Source: Halieaceae bacterium
GTDB taxonomy: Bacteria > Pseudomonadota > Gammaproteobacteria > Pseudomonadales > Halieaceae
DNA: 5,078 nucleotides
NCBI GenBank assembly: GCA_009886815.1
Contig: QXYP01000373.1
Location: 1 to 5,078 of the forward strand
Direction of reading: 5' to 3'
Position 1 is the first letter of the stretch. Each line of letters begins with the position of its first letter. The position numbers and the translations under genes were made by a program. This document shows, in pieces, positions 1 to 5,078 of the stretch. Below the pieces are notes generated by a model. That model was not told the origin of the DNA. It did not search any database and worked only from the letters and a program-made list of their open reading frames with translations.

Positions 1-125
1 GCCGGGCGCAGCTCGCGGCCTTTAAAGTGCCTGCGCACGTTACATTCACCGAAAAACCCCTGCCACGTAATGCTTTACGAAAACTGCTCAAAAATAAAAT
101 CATTGAAGAGTACTACCCACAATGA
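1..125 (+). CDS. AMP-forming acyl-CoA synthetase (ANL superfamily), C-terminal fragment
   Basis: This is the last 40 codons of a gene that enters from the left edge, read in frame from base 3 and ending in TGA at 123-125. The fragment has the look of the C-terminal subdomain of adenylate-forming acyl-CoA synthetases. It has the 'FKVP' segment (fragment residues 7-10) followed by 'LPRNALRKLLK' (residues 20-30), which corresponds to the A10 motif PxxxxGK whose Lys (K27 here) takes part in adenylation. The family activates a carboxylic acid with ATP and loads it onto CoA in the cytoplasm, usually as the entry step to beta-oxidation-like degradation. The usual Gly just before the catalytic Lys is Arg here (R26). 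The stop codon overlaps the start of the next gene as ATGA, so the two are probably translationally coupled. The acid substrate cannot be read from this fragment, and membership of another ANL group cannot be excluded. Confidence 0.82.
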   Translation, partial: RAQLAAFKVPAHVTFTEKPLPRNALRKLLKNKIIEEYYPQ

Positions 126-787
126 CTACGCCGACTCACAGATTACTCATTGTTTTTTACGACAAGGTACCCAGTGCAACTCAGGTACACCTTGCGCTCA
201 AAGACTATGCCGGCGTCTCCAGGGCCGCCCTCGCGACGAAAAATGCCCGAAGTGAGAAGGCGGCCATGTGGACCCGCGATCCTCTGGGCTGCCTACCCAC
301 GGGGCGGCTGTCAGTAGATGCGGATAGCCAAGTGATCGCCGCGCTGGCAGGCTCTCCGCTCGCCGCAAGTTTGGGTGGGGTCGCCTATCTATGCGATGGA
401 ACGACACCCTTGCAGCCGACACTTACCGTGGGAGAGGCATTCTTGGGCACGCTGCAATTGTGCTGCTTTCAGCGCCGCGCCGGGCTGAGCCCAGCAGCGC
501 TAAAGCAGTATTGGCTCGACGAGCACACCAACGTGGCACTGAGCACCCAAAACACACTGGGCTACCATCAAAACCGAGTCATAAACGGTGGCGAGCCTCA
601 CTTCGATGGGATCGTAGAGGAATACTTTCCCCCCGAGGCCAGTGACTCGATGCACGCCTTTTTTGCTGACGGCGACAACGAGACCCAAATGTGGGAACAC
701 ATTCAAAAGCTGACAGAGAGCAGTGAGCGATTCCTTGATTTGGAGCGCTCAGAAGTGATTCACCTTTCCGACACACGCATTATTTGA
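122..787 (+). CDS. EthD-domain protein (dimeric alpha/beta-barrel type)
   Basis: This 221-residue protein carries an EthD-like region at about residues 110-220. The signature 'CCFQRRAGLSPAALKQYW' (114-131) is followed by 'LDEHTNVAL' and 'GYHQNRVI', matching the family pattern of K/R-R-x-G-L-S, then Y-W-x-x-x-H, then Y-x-x-N. Visible conserved residues include W131, H135, Y148 and N151. Residues 1-105 begin with a beta-strand-like 'HRLLIVFYDK' and may be a second, degenerate ferredoxin-like repeat, giving a two-domain barrel; this is inference. EthD proteins are small cytoplasmic proteins found with ether, steroid or aromatic degradation genes. Some act as dehydratases or cyclases and many are uncharacterised. 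The start is fixed by the ATGA overlap with the upstream CoA synthetase gene; there is little Shine-Dalgarno sequence of its own, as expected for coupled translation. The next gene begins 9 bases after the stop, so the three genes look like one operon. No reaction can be assigned from sequence alone. Confidence 0.75.
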   Translation: MTTPTHRLLIVFYDKVPSATQVHLALKDYAGVSRAALATKNARSEKAAMWTRDPLGCLPTGRLSVDADSQVIAALAGSPLAASLGGVAYLCDGTTPLQPTLTVGEAFLGTLQLCCFQRRAGLSPAALKQYWLDEHTNVALSTQNTLGYHQNRVINGGEPHFDGIVEEYFPPEASDSMHAFFADGDNETQMWEHIQKLTESSERFLDLERSEVIHLSDTRII

Positions 788-790
788 GGA
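785..790 (+). promoter_or_regulatory. Shine-Dalgarno site that sets the SDR-1 start
   Basis: TGAGGA contains the stop codon of the EthD gene and lies 6 bases before ATG at 797. An in-frame TTG at 791 directly abuts the site and has no usable spacing, so ATG 797 is the likely start. Confidence 0.7.
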
Positions 791-796
791 TTGACC

Positions 797-1564
797 ATGG
801 ATAAGCCCCTTACTGATCAAGTTGCTCTTATCACCGGAGCTGGCCAGGGTGTCGGACAAGGTATCGCCTTCGGATTGGCCAAACGCGGCGTTCGTATTAT
901 TGCGGTGGGTCGAACCCTGGCAAAATGTGAAGCGACCGTAAACACCATAAAAGAGCGCTTTGGCACCGAGGGTGCTGCGATCGAATGTGATATCGGCGTG
1001 ATAGCCGATCTAGATGGCTTAATAGCCTCGGCCGCTGAAACATTTGGTCGGCTCGATATTCTGGTCAACAATGCGGTGTCAGCACAGATCACGCCACTGC
1101 TAGAGGCCTCCATTGAAGGGTTTGAACTTGGACTTCGGGTTGGCCCCGTGGCCTCCCTGCGACTTATGCAGCTGATACAACCGCACCTGCTTGCCGCCGG
1201 GGGTGGCAATATTATTAATTTGGCGTCCTCAGCCGCCATGCGTTGGGACAGCAGTAATTACGGCGTTTATGCCGCTGAAAAAGAGGCCATTAGAGCCCTC
1301 ACACGGGCAGCCGCCAACGAGTGGGGAAGCTTGGGCATTCGTAGCAACTCAATACTGCCCCTCGCACAGTCACCCGCACTGGCGGCCTGGGCAAAATACC
1401 GCCCCGAGGAGGCTGAAGCCTTTATGAAAACCGTACCATTAGAACGCATCGGCGACTGCGAGCAGGATATTGGCGATTTCGTCGCCACGTTATGCAGTCC
1501 GGAATCACGCTTCGTTAACGGTCAATCGATCGCTTTGGACGGTGGTCAGGTTAATTTAGGTTAG
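797..1564 (+). CDS. Atypical short-chain dehydrogenase/reductase (SDR-1)
   Basis: This 255-residue protein is a cytoplasmic SDR of normal classical length. The Rossmann nucleotide motif TGAGQGVG is at 13-20. R39 at the end of the second strand points to NADP(H), and D65 would contact the adenine. The catalytic Tyr-Lys pair is Y158 and K162 (YAAEK), with S145 placed 13 residues earlier as in classical SDRs. The C-terminal 'LDGG' (247-250) is also typical. Several conserved points differ: NNAG is NNAV (91-94), the position of the tetrad Asn is Gly (G116 in 'LRVGPVASL'), and the usual Pro-Gly after strand six is Pro-Leu (188-189). It is therefore a divergent branch, and the direction of reaction and the substrate are unknown. 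The start was chosen from the Shine-Dalgarno site. The gene follows the EthD gene in an apparent operon and ends 4 bases from the oppositely oriented SDR-2. It is very probably an oxidoreductase of a hydroxyl/keto group, but reduced or altered activity is possible. Confidence 0.88.
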   Translation: MDKPLTDQVALITGAGQGVGQGIAFGLAKRGVRIIAVGRTLAKCEATVNTIKERFGTEGAAIECDIGVIADLDGLIASAAETFGRLDILVNNAVSAQITPLLEASIEGFELGLRVGPVASLRLMQLIQPHLLAAGGGNIINLASSAAMRWDSSNYGVYAAEKEAIRALTRAAANEWGSLGIRSNSILPLAQSPALAAWAKYRPEEAEAFMKTVPLERIGDCEQDIGDFVATLCSPESRFVNGQSIALDGGQVNLG

Positions 1565-1592
1565 CGAATTATTTGACCGCAGCACCACCGTC
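1538..1592. repeat. 9-bp perfect inverted repeat across the convergent SDR-1/SDR-2 junction
   Basis: GACGGTGGT at 1538-1546 and its exact reverse complement ACCACCGTC at 1584-1592 flank the two stop codons, with 37 bases between the arms. Each arm encodes Asp-Gly-Gly of the conserved C-terminal SDR motif, one on each strand, so the repeat follows from two related genes placed tail to tail. An inner GGTCA (1544-1548) also pairs with TGACC (1574-1578). There is no U-tract of the kind an intrinsic terminator needs, so a role in transcription termination is only a possibility. Confidence 0.6.
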
Positions 1593-2342
1593 AACACTCA
1601 GCAGCTGCCCGGTGATAAAAGACGCTCGATCTGACGCCAAAAAACAAACGGCCTCCGCAATTTCCTCGGGCTCGCCAAGGCGTCGCATTGCTGCAGCTTG
1701 CTTGAGCCCCTCTGCGATTTTTGGCTGCTCCTCAAAATAACGCTCTACTCCGGGAGTTCTAATGACACCGGGAGAAACCGCATTAATTCGAATGCCTTTG
1801 TGACCGTACTCCGACGCACTGCTTTTGGTCAGCAGATTAACGCCACTTTTTGCGGCAGCATACGCTGTATTGTAGGGTTGACCTCGCAAAGAAGCATTGG
1901 AAGAAATGTTAACGATGCTGCCACCACCATGCTCCAGCATGTGTGCAATTTCATGCTTCATGCATAAAAAAGTGTTCGTAAGGCAAAGCTCTAGAGTTTG
2001 ATCAAAGACCTCTCGGGTAAAGCCGTGAATGGGGCCTGAACCCCGACTGACCGCAGCGCTGTTACAAGCCACCTGCAAGCCACCAAACGCATCGACGGCG
2101 GCCTCAACCATAGTTGCCACTCTAGCTTCGTCACTCACATCTGCCACATGCGCACGAGCCTCGCCACCACCAGCGCGAATCAGGCCCACCGTCTCCTCGG
2201 CCGTGTCACCGTTAAAGTCGACCACCAGCACACTCGCGCCCTCTCGCGCTAATGCACAGGCAATGGCGCGACCAATTCCTACCCCGGCACCGGTAACCAA
2301 TGCCGACTTTCCCGTTAACTCTGCCATACCTCGATCCATCAT
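1569..2342 (-). CDS. Short-chain dehydrogenase/reductase (SDR-2), NAD-type
   Basis: This 257-residue classical-length SDR is encoded on the minus strand. TGAGVGIG (17-24) binds the dinucleotide. D42 at the end of strand two ('VVDFN') favours NAD(H), unlike SDR-1 and SDR-3, which have Arg there. D68 follows in 'ADVSD'. The catalytic Ser-Tyr-Lys set is S148, Y161 and K165 (YAAAK), followed by PG at 191-192 and the C-terminal DGG at 251-253. Two positions are unusual: NNAG reads NSAA (94-97), and the tetrad Asn position is Cys (C120 in 'LCLTNTF'). The start is uncertain: TTG (2345), ATG (2342), ATG (2339) and ATG (2327) are all in frame, none with a strong Shine-Dalgarno site, and homologues of this type often begin close to 'MAELTGK' (2327). 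The gene is divergent from SDR-3, sharing the 126-base gap, and convergent with SDR-1. It probably oxidises a secondary alcohol on the cluster's substrate; the exact substrate is not readable. Confidence 0.88.
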   Translation of the reverse strand: MMDRGMAELTGKSALVTGAGVGIGRAIACALAREGASVLVVDFNGDTAEETVGLIRAGGGEARAHVADVSDEARVATMVEAAVDAFGGLQVACNSAAVSRGSGPIHGFTREVFDQTLELCLTNTFLCMKHEIAHMLEHGGGSIVNISSNASLRGQPYNTAYAAAKSGVNLLTKSSASEYGHKGIRINAVSPGVIRTPGVERYFEEQPKIAEGLKQAAAMRRLGEPEEIAEAVCFLASDRASFITGQLLSVDGGAAVK

Positions 2343-2468
2343 CAATTCAGACTACCCAAAAAACGCTGGTTATTTCCCTTAGTGAGGACTTCGTTCTATC
2401 GTGGACCTCCGGTCGGCCACAAGCCTAAATGGACTAAAACCCCAAAAGCAATTTGAGAATTAACGATC
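2343..2468. promoter_or_regulatory. Divergent intergenic region between SDR-2 and SDR-3
   Basis: This 126-base gap is the only non-coding stretch in the window long enough to hold promoters, and it must serve both SDR-2 (-) and the SDR-3 operon (+). No confident -35/-10 pair was found on either strand. It contains an imperfect inverted repeat at 2401-2420 and a weak TGAGA Shine-Dalgarno candidate (2454-2458) 10 bases before the SDR-3 start. No regulator gene lies in the window. The promoter role is inferred from gene orientation. Confidence 0.5.
2401..2420. repeat. Imperfect inverted repeat, possible operator
   Basis: GTGG at 2401-2404 pairs with CCAC at 2417-2420. Inside, ACC (2405-2407) pairs with GGT (2411-2413) around a TCC loop, with CGG (2414-2416) left unpaired on the right side. 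The near-symmetry, about 20 bases long and central in the divergent gap, is what a dimeric repressor site could look like. It is short and imperfect, so chance is a real alternative. Confidence 0.25.
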
Positions 2469-3278
2469 ATGCTTACAGATTTTTTTCGTCTCGATGGCAA
2501 AACCGCGTTGGTAACTGGCGCGGGGAAAGGCATTGGTGCGCGCATTGCGACGGCATTTGCCGAGATGGGCGCTGACCTCATTTTACTCGCTCGCACCGAG
2601 GCTGATCTTGAGCAGGTCGCCGCAGAGGTAAGGGCTCACGGCCGACAGGCTCGCGTCTTCCCTTGTGATATTACCGACGAAGCAGCCATTGCCGCGACAA
2701 TAGCCAGCCTCAAGAGCGAATTATCACAGCTCGATATTTTGGTTAACAATGCCGGGGCCCCGGGCAAGGGGTTTGGACCACTGGCTAAAGTCAATAAGAA
2801 GCGTTTTGAAAGCACCCTCGACATTAACCTCAGCGCCGCCTACGGCCTGATTCATGAGGCATTGCCACTACTGCAGGCCTCCCCAGAAGCAGCGATCATT
2901 AATATCTCTTCTGCTATGAGCTGGATGGTTGATCGCCATATGGCCGCCTATGCCGCAGCAAAAGCGGGTCTGGATCAAATGACACGGGTGCTTGCCTACG
3001 AACTGGCCCCGACAATTCGAGTCAATGGGATCGCACCCGGCGCCATAGAAACACCTGCCACCGCGTTTATCACCCAGGACCCAGATCGACTTGCGGAAAC
3101 AGTACGGTGGATCCCCCAAGGCCGGCTGGGACAACCGACTGATATTGCCCTGGCAGCGCTGTATCTCGCGTCCAGTGCCAGTAGTTTCATATCAGGAAAA
3201 ATTTTAGAAGTCGACGGCGGCATGGCAGCCTTGCCGGGCAGTGCCATTCAGTCTCAGTTACCGCAACCCAAAGTCTAG
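2469..3278 (+). CDS. Classical short-chain dehydrogenase/reductase (SDR-3), NADP-type, hydroxysteroid dehydrogenase-like
   Basis: This 269-residue SDR has a complete set of classical motifs. The N-terminal 'FRLDGKTALVTGAGKGIG' (6-23) contains the dinucleotide motif. R42 suggests NADP(H), D67 ('CDITD') contacts the cofactor, and NNAG is intact at 93-96. The catalytic tetrad is N120, S148, Y161 and K165 (YAAAK). 'IRVNGIAPGAIETP' (183-196) and 'GRLGQPTDIALAALYLAS' (218-235) resemble the bacterial 7-alpha-hydroxysteroid dehydrogenase (HdhA) group from memory, although many SDRs of other function share these segments. After DGG (249-251) there is an extra tail of about 18 residues rich in Gln and Pro. 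ATG 2469 places 'RLDGK' at the usual distance from the N-terminus. The gene opens the second + strand run, and SDR-4 follows after 13 bases. Dehydrogenation or reduction of a ring hydroxyl/keto group is likely, but the substrate is inference. Confidence 0.9.
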   Translation: MLTDFFRLDGKTALVTGAGKGIGARIATAFAEMGADLILLARTEADLEQVAAEVRAHGRQARVFPCDITDEAAIAATIASLKSELSQLDILVNNAGAPGKGFGPLAKVNKKRFESTLDINLSAAYGLIHEALPLLQASPEAAIINISSAMSWMVDRHMAAYAAAKAGLDQMTRVLAYELAPTIRVNGIAPGAIETPATAFITQDPDRLAETVRWIPQGRLGQPTDIALAALYLASSASSFISGKILEVDGGMAALPGSAIQSQLPQPKV

Positions 3279-3284
3279 GAGAGA
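3277..3284 (+). promoter_or_regulatory. Shine-Dalgarno site that sets the SDR-4 start
   Basis: AGGAGAGA begins inside the TAG stop of SDR-3 and precedes ATG 3292 by 7-10 bases depending on the pairing register. The site supports ATG 3292 over an in-frame GTG at 3241, which lies inside SDR-3 and would add 17 residues ahead of the nucleotide-binding strand. Confidence 0.7.
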
Positions 3285-3291
3285 TCTCACC

Positions 3292-4050
3292 ATGGCAACT
3301 TATATTATAACCGGTGGCGCATCGGGTATTGGCGCAGCAACTCGCCAAGTTCTCATCGAACAGGGTGACACGGTTATCACAGTCGACATCAAAGATGCCA
3401 ATATTTGCGCGGATCTCAGCGACCCTGAAGCGCGTGATGCGGCTACTGCCAAAATTCGCAGTGATCACCCAAGGATTGACGGAATCGTTACCTGTGCTGG
3501 GGTCGCCTCTCATTTTCCCGACTTTAGCAAGATACTGGACATCAATTACTTTGGCACCCGCGCCATGATCGAGGGGTTGGTCGATACGATAGACCCCGGC
3601 GGTCGAATCATTGCCATCAGCTCCAACTCGGCCCCAATGTGTCACAACGCAGCTTTAGTTGACGCCTTGCTCGAAAATGACCGGCATACAGCTCACGCGC
3701 TCGCTGAAAACAGTGACGGACATGAGTGCTACGCCGGCAGCAAACAGGCCGTGGCACGGTGGATGCGCAAGATCGCGCCTGACTATGCGCATCGCGGGGT
3801 CAACTTTAATGCCATAGCGCCAGGTTACATTGAAACACCCATGACCGAAGGGATTGCGAAGGACGAAGCCTATGGTCCACTCATTCAGGAATTTGTAGCA
3901 TCGATTCCCATAGGCCGCCCGGGACAAGCCAACGACGTTGCCCAGCTCATTCGCTTTTTATTATCCCCCAATGCAGCTTACATTGCGGGATCTTTGATTT
4001 ATTGCGACGGCGCTCACGATGCCATGATGCGAGCAGAAGGTCTGTTTTAG
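3292..4050 (+). CDS. 3-alpha-hydroxysteroid dehydrogenase/carbonyl reductase-like SDR (SDR-4)
   Basis: This 252-residue SDR resembles Comamonas testosteroni 3-alpha-HSD/carbonyl reductase (HsdA, 257 residues) along its whole length, judged from remembered sequence. It begins almost at once with strand one and TGGASGIG (7-14), followed by 'AATRQVL'. D32 ('TVDIKDA') indicates NAD(H) and 'ADLS' follows at 40-43. CAG (68-70) replaces NAG. 'INYFGT' (84-89) carries the tetrad Asn N85. S111 and Y147/K151 (YAGSK) complete the site. Ser and Tyr are 36 residues apart instead of the usual 13; a long insertion here marks the 3-alpha-HSD/carbonyl reductase branch and builds its substrate and subunit interface. 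'NFNAIAPGYIETP' (171-183) and a C-terminal 'CDGAHDAMMR' (238-247) also fit. DGG is altered to DGA. The enzyme would interconvert 3-hydroxy and 3-keto steroids or reduce other carbonyls in the cytoplasm. It follows SDR-3 by 13 bases, clearly in one operon. The steroid assignment is likely, but the stereochemistry is not determined. Confidence 0.85.
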   Translation: MATYIITGGASGIGAATRQVLIEQGDTVITVDIKDANICADLSDPEARDAATAKIRSDHPRIDGIVTCAGVASHFPDFSKILDINYFGTRAMIEGLVDTIDPGGRIIAISSNSAPMCHNAALVDALLENDRHTAHALAENSDGHECYAGSKQAVARWMRKIAPDYAHRGVNFNAIAPGYIETPMTEGIAKDEAYGPLIQEFVASIPIGRPGQANDVAQLIRFLLSPNAAYIAGSLIYCDGAHDAMMRAEGLF

Positions 4051-4092
4051 CAGAGGCTATGGGTGCGTGTTTTTTCGCCACCCAGAATAACT

Positions 4093-4098
4093 GAGGGA
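4093..4098 (+). promoter_or_regulatory. Shine-Dalgarno site favouring the GTG 4105 start
   Basis: GAGGGA lies 6 bases before GTG 4105, an ideal distance. A competing in-frame GTG at 4063 has GAGG (4053-4056), also 6 bases upstream, so the choice is not certain. Confidence 0.5.
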
Positions 4099-4104
4099 AG
4101 TTTT

Positions 4105-4641
4105 GTGCAGACGCCACTTGATGCAACGGGTTGGCAGCAACACATCGGGCGAAATACGCTCACCAATGGTGTTACCAACGCTCTAGCCAATGGCCTAATT
4201 TGCTGGCTGCTGTTTCGCGACAACGCGTCCTTAGCATTCTGGGATTCCTCTGGCGGATTTGCGGTAGATTTACTGGCGACGGGTTTTTTACTGGCGATGA
4301 TCGTCACGCTAATATTACTACCCATCCAGCGAAAGCAGCTAAAGGTAGGCTCAATCAACCCGGGAGTTCTCTCAGCGTCGTCGCCATTAACACGTCAATT
4401 AGTCGTTGTGACCGAACCCTACCTTAGCGCTGTGGTTTTAGCGTCCCTGCTCGGATTAATCACTGCTGCGGGGACTTTGCTAATCCTACACATAATGTCT
4501 ATGCACAGCTTCTCAACGGTTCATTACAGCGTGTTTAAAGGACTCTGGGCAGGATGTTTTTCTGGCGCTTTAGCCTACCTGATCATTAATCTGACAGGCC
4601 ATCGTACTGATGAGTTACTGGGCACTAAAAGTAGCTTATAA
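4105..4641 (+). CDS. Small integral membrane protein of unknown function, four predicted helices
   Basis: I do not recognise this family. With the GTG 4105 start it is 178 residues; starting at GTG 4063 would add 14 polar residues. By eye there are four hydrophobic stretches at about 19-37, 52-74, 106-130 and 143-163. The second and third are strongly hydrophobic, while the first is weaker and rich in Asn and Thr. A basic loop 'QRKQLK' (75-80) follows helix two, and a polar linker runs to about 105, suggesting that this loop and both termini are cytoplasmic. There is no cleavable signal peptide and no catalytic motif I can name. It sits 54 bases after SDR-4 and 18 bases before the DUF3604 gene, so it is probably co-transcribed with both. 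Transport, anchoring or partnership with the exported DUF3604 protein are guesses from position only. Its coding status is supported by good Shine-Dalgarno sites, an uninterrupted frame and coherent membrane topology. Confidence 0.72.
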   Translation: MQTPLDATGWQQHIGRNTLTNGVTNALANGLICWLLFRDNASLAFWDSSGGFAVDLLATGFLLAMIVTLILLPIQRKQLKVGSINPGVLSASSPLTRQLVVVTEPYLSAVVLASLLGLITAAGTLLILHIMSMHSFSTVHYSVFKGLWAGCFSGALAYLIINLTGHRTDELLGTKSSL

Positions 4642-4659
4642 GTAGCGGGGAGGCTCATT

Positions 4660-5078
4660 ATGACTATCCGAAAGGTACACACCACTGCGGCTCTGATGCT
4701 CCTTGGTGTTCTATTAACTCTGACAGGACACCCAATCCTCGCAGCAGAACCCTGTACCCATTTTGCGCCAGAACGGCAGCCATTTTTTGGTGACCTACAT
4801 ATCCATACTCGTTACTCCTTCGACTCTTTTTTGTCGAATCAAAAAAATGATCCCGACGGTGCCTATCGATATGCCAAAGGTGACGCTATTACCCTTCCCG
4901 ACCCCTTTGGCGATCAAACGATCAAAGCGCGTATCGACCGGCCCATCGACTTTGCCGCGGTAACAGATCACGGTCAGTTCCTAGGGGAAGTGGCCCTATG
5001 CGATAGCGACTGGGCCACACTGGCCTGGTGGGCACCTACGTGCATCATGTCGCGCACAAAGAATCTCTGGGTACAGCT
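4660..5078 (+). CDS. DUF3604 protein with signal peptide, N-terminal part only
   Basis: The first 139 codons are present and the gene runs off the right edge. ATG 4660 follows GGGGAGG (4647-4653) by 6 bases, the strongest ribosome site in the window. Residues 1-29 form a Sec signal peptide: basic start 'MTIRK', hydrophobic core about 10-22, and likely cleavage after A28 or A29. The mature part opens with 'FFGDLHIHTRYSFDSF' (42-57) and later 'FAAVTDHGQFLGEVALC' (98-114), which are the DUF3604 hallmarks. H47 and H49 of GDLHxHT and D103/H104 of TDHG resemble the metal-binding motifs of PHP-type metallohydrolases. The family is usually about 600 residues or more, so most of it lies outside. The protein is expected in the periplasm or outside the cell. 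Its biochemical function is not established; a metal-dependent hydrolase is a reasonable inference. Linkage to SDRs suggests a role in handling the same substrate. Confidence 0.88.
   Translation, partial: MTIRKVHTTAALMLLGVLLTLTGHPILAAEPCTHFAPERQPFFGDLHIHTRYSFDSFLSNQKNDPDGAYRYAKGDAITLPDPFGDQTIKARIDRPIDFAAVTDHGQFLGEVALCDSDWATLAWWAPTCIMSRTKNLWVQ

Noticed and set aside
817..1239. 140-codon open frame on the minus strand
   Set aside because: It is antisense to SDR-1, with low-complexity Ser/Pro/Ala-rich translation and no domain.
1544..1578. Intrinsic terminator between the convergent SDR genes
   Set aside because: The paired arms are short or widely spaced and there is no T-tract after the stem on either strand.
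2029..2382. 117-codon open frame on the plus strand opposite SDR-2
   Set aside because: The Ala/Pro/Ser/Thr-rich translation is typical of the antisense of an SDR gene; SDR-2 explains the stretch.
3241..3291. Upstream GTG extension of SDR-4 overlapping the end of SDR-3
   Set aside because: The extra 17 residues precede the first Rossmann strand without family support, and ATG 3292 has a proper AGGAGA site.
3187..3645. 152-codon open frame on the minus strand
   Set aside because: It lies opposite SDR-3 and SDR-4, which have full family motifs; its translation shows no recognisable domain.
4059..4094. Eleven-codon open frame (ATG to TGA) before the membrane protein gene, as a leader peptide
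   Set aside because: The GAGG upstream is only 2 bases from its ATG, no run of regulatory codons or hairpin was seen, and such short frames are common by chance.

Overview
The window is a dense bacterial gene cluster of eight genes, two of them cut by the window ends, apparently of catabolic type. Base composition is moderate. Genes are separated by short gaps, with an ATGA stop/start overlap and clear Shine-Dalgarno sequences. The protein types (an acyl-CoA synthetase, an EthD-domain protein, four short-chain dehydrogenases/reductases or SDRs, a DUF3604 protein) resemble the steroid or alicyclic-compound degradation islands of marine Gammaproteobacteria or other Proteobacteria. The taxonomic guess is inference only; no rRNA or other marker gene is present.

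Layout. On the + strand, the 3' end of an AMP-forming acyl-CoA synthetase (1-125) overlaps an EthD-domain protein (122-787), followed by SDR-1 (797-1564). SDR-2 (1569-2342) lies on the - strand and converges on SDR-1 with only 4 bases between the stop codons. A 126-base divergent gap (2343-2468) separates SDR-2 from a second + strand run: SDR-3 (2469-3278), SDR-4 (3292-4050, resembling Comamonas 3-alpha-hydroxysteroid dehydrogenase), a small four-helix membrane protein (4105-4641), and the start of a secreted DUF3604 protein (4660 to the window end).

How the genes may work together. Four SDRs within about 3.3 kb, next to a CoA ligase, suggest stepwise oxidation or reduction of several hydroxyl/keto groups on a polycyclic or alicyclic substrate. 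SDR-4 is the best clue to the substrate, because it has the long spacer between catalytic Ser and Tyr that marks the 3-alpha-HSD/carbonyl reductase branch. SDR-1 and SDR-2 have both lost the Asn of the classical Asn-Ser-Tyr-Lys tetrad and have altered NNAG motifs, so they may be specialised. The membrane protein and the exported DUF3604 protein have no established function and may serve the cell envelope side of the same pathway.

No tRNA, rRNA, CRISPR array, insertion sequence or phage gene was seen. Nothing clearly amounts to an undescribed system. The most notable points are the SDR array with two non-canonical active sites, the membrane protein/DUF3604 pair, and an inverted repeat formed by the conserved DGG codons of two convergent SDR genes.
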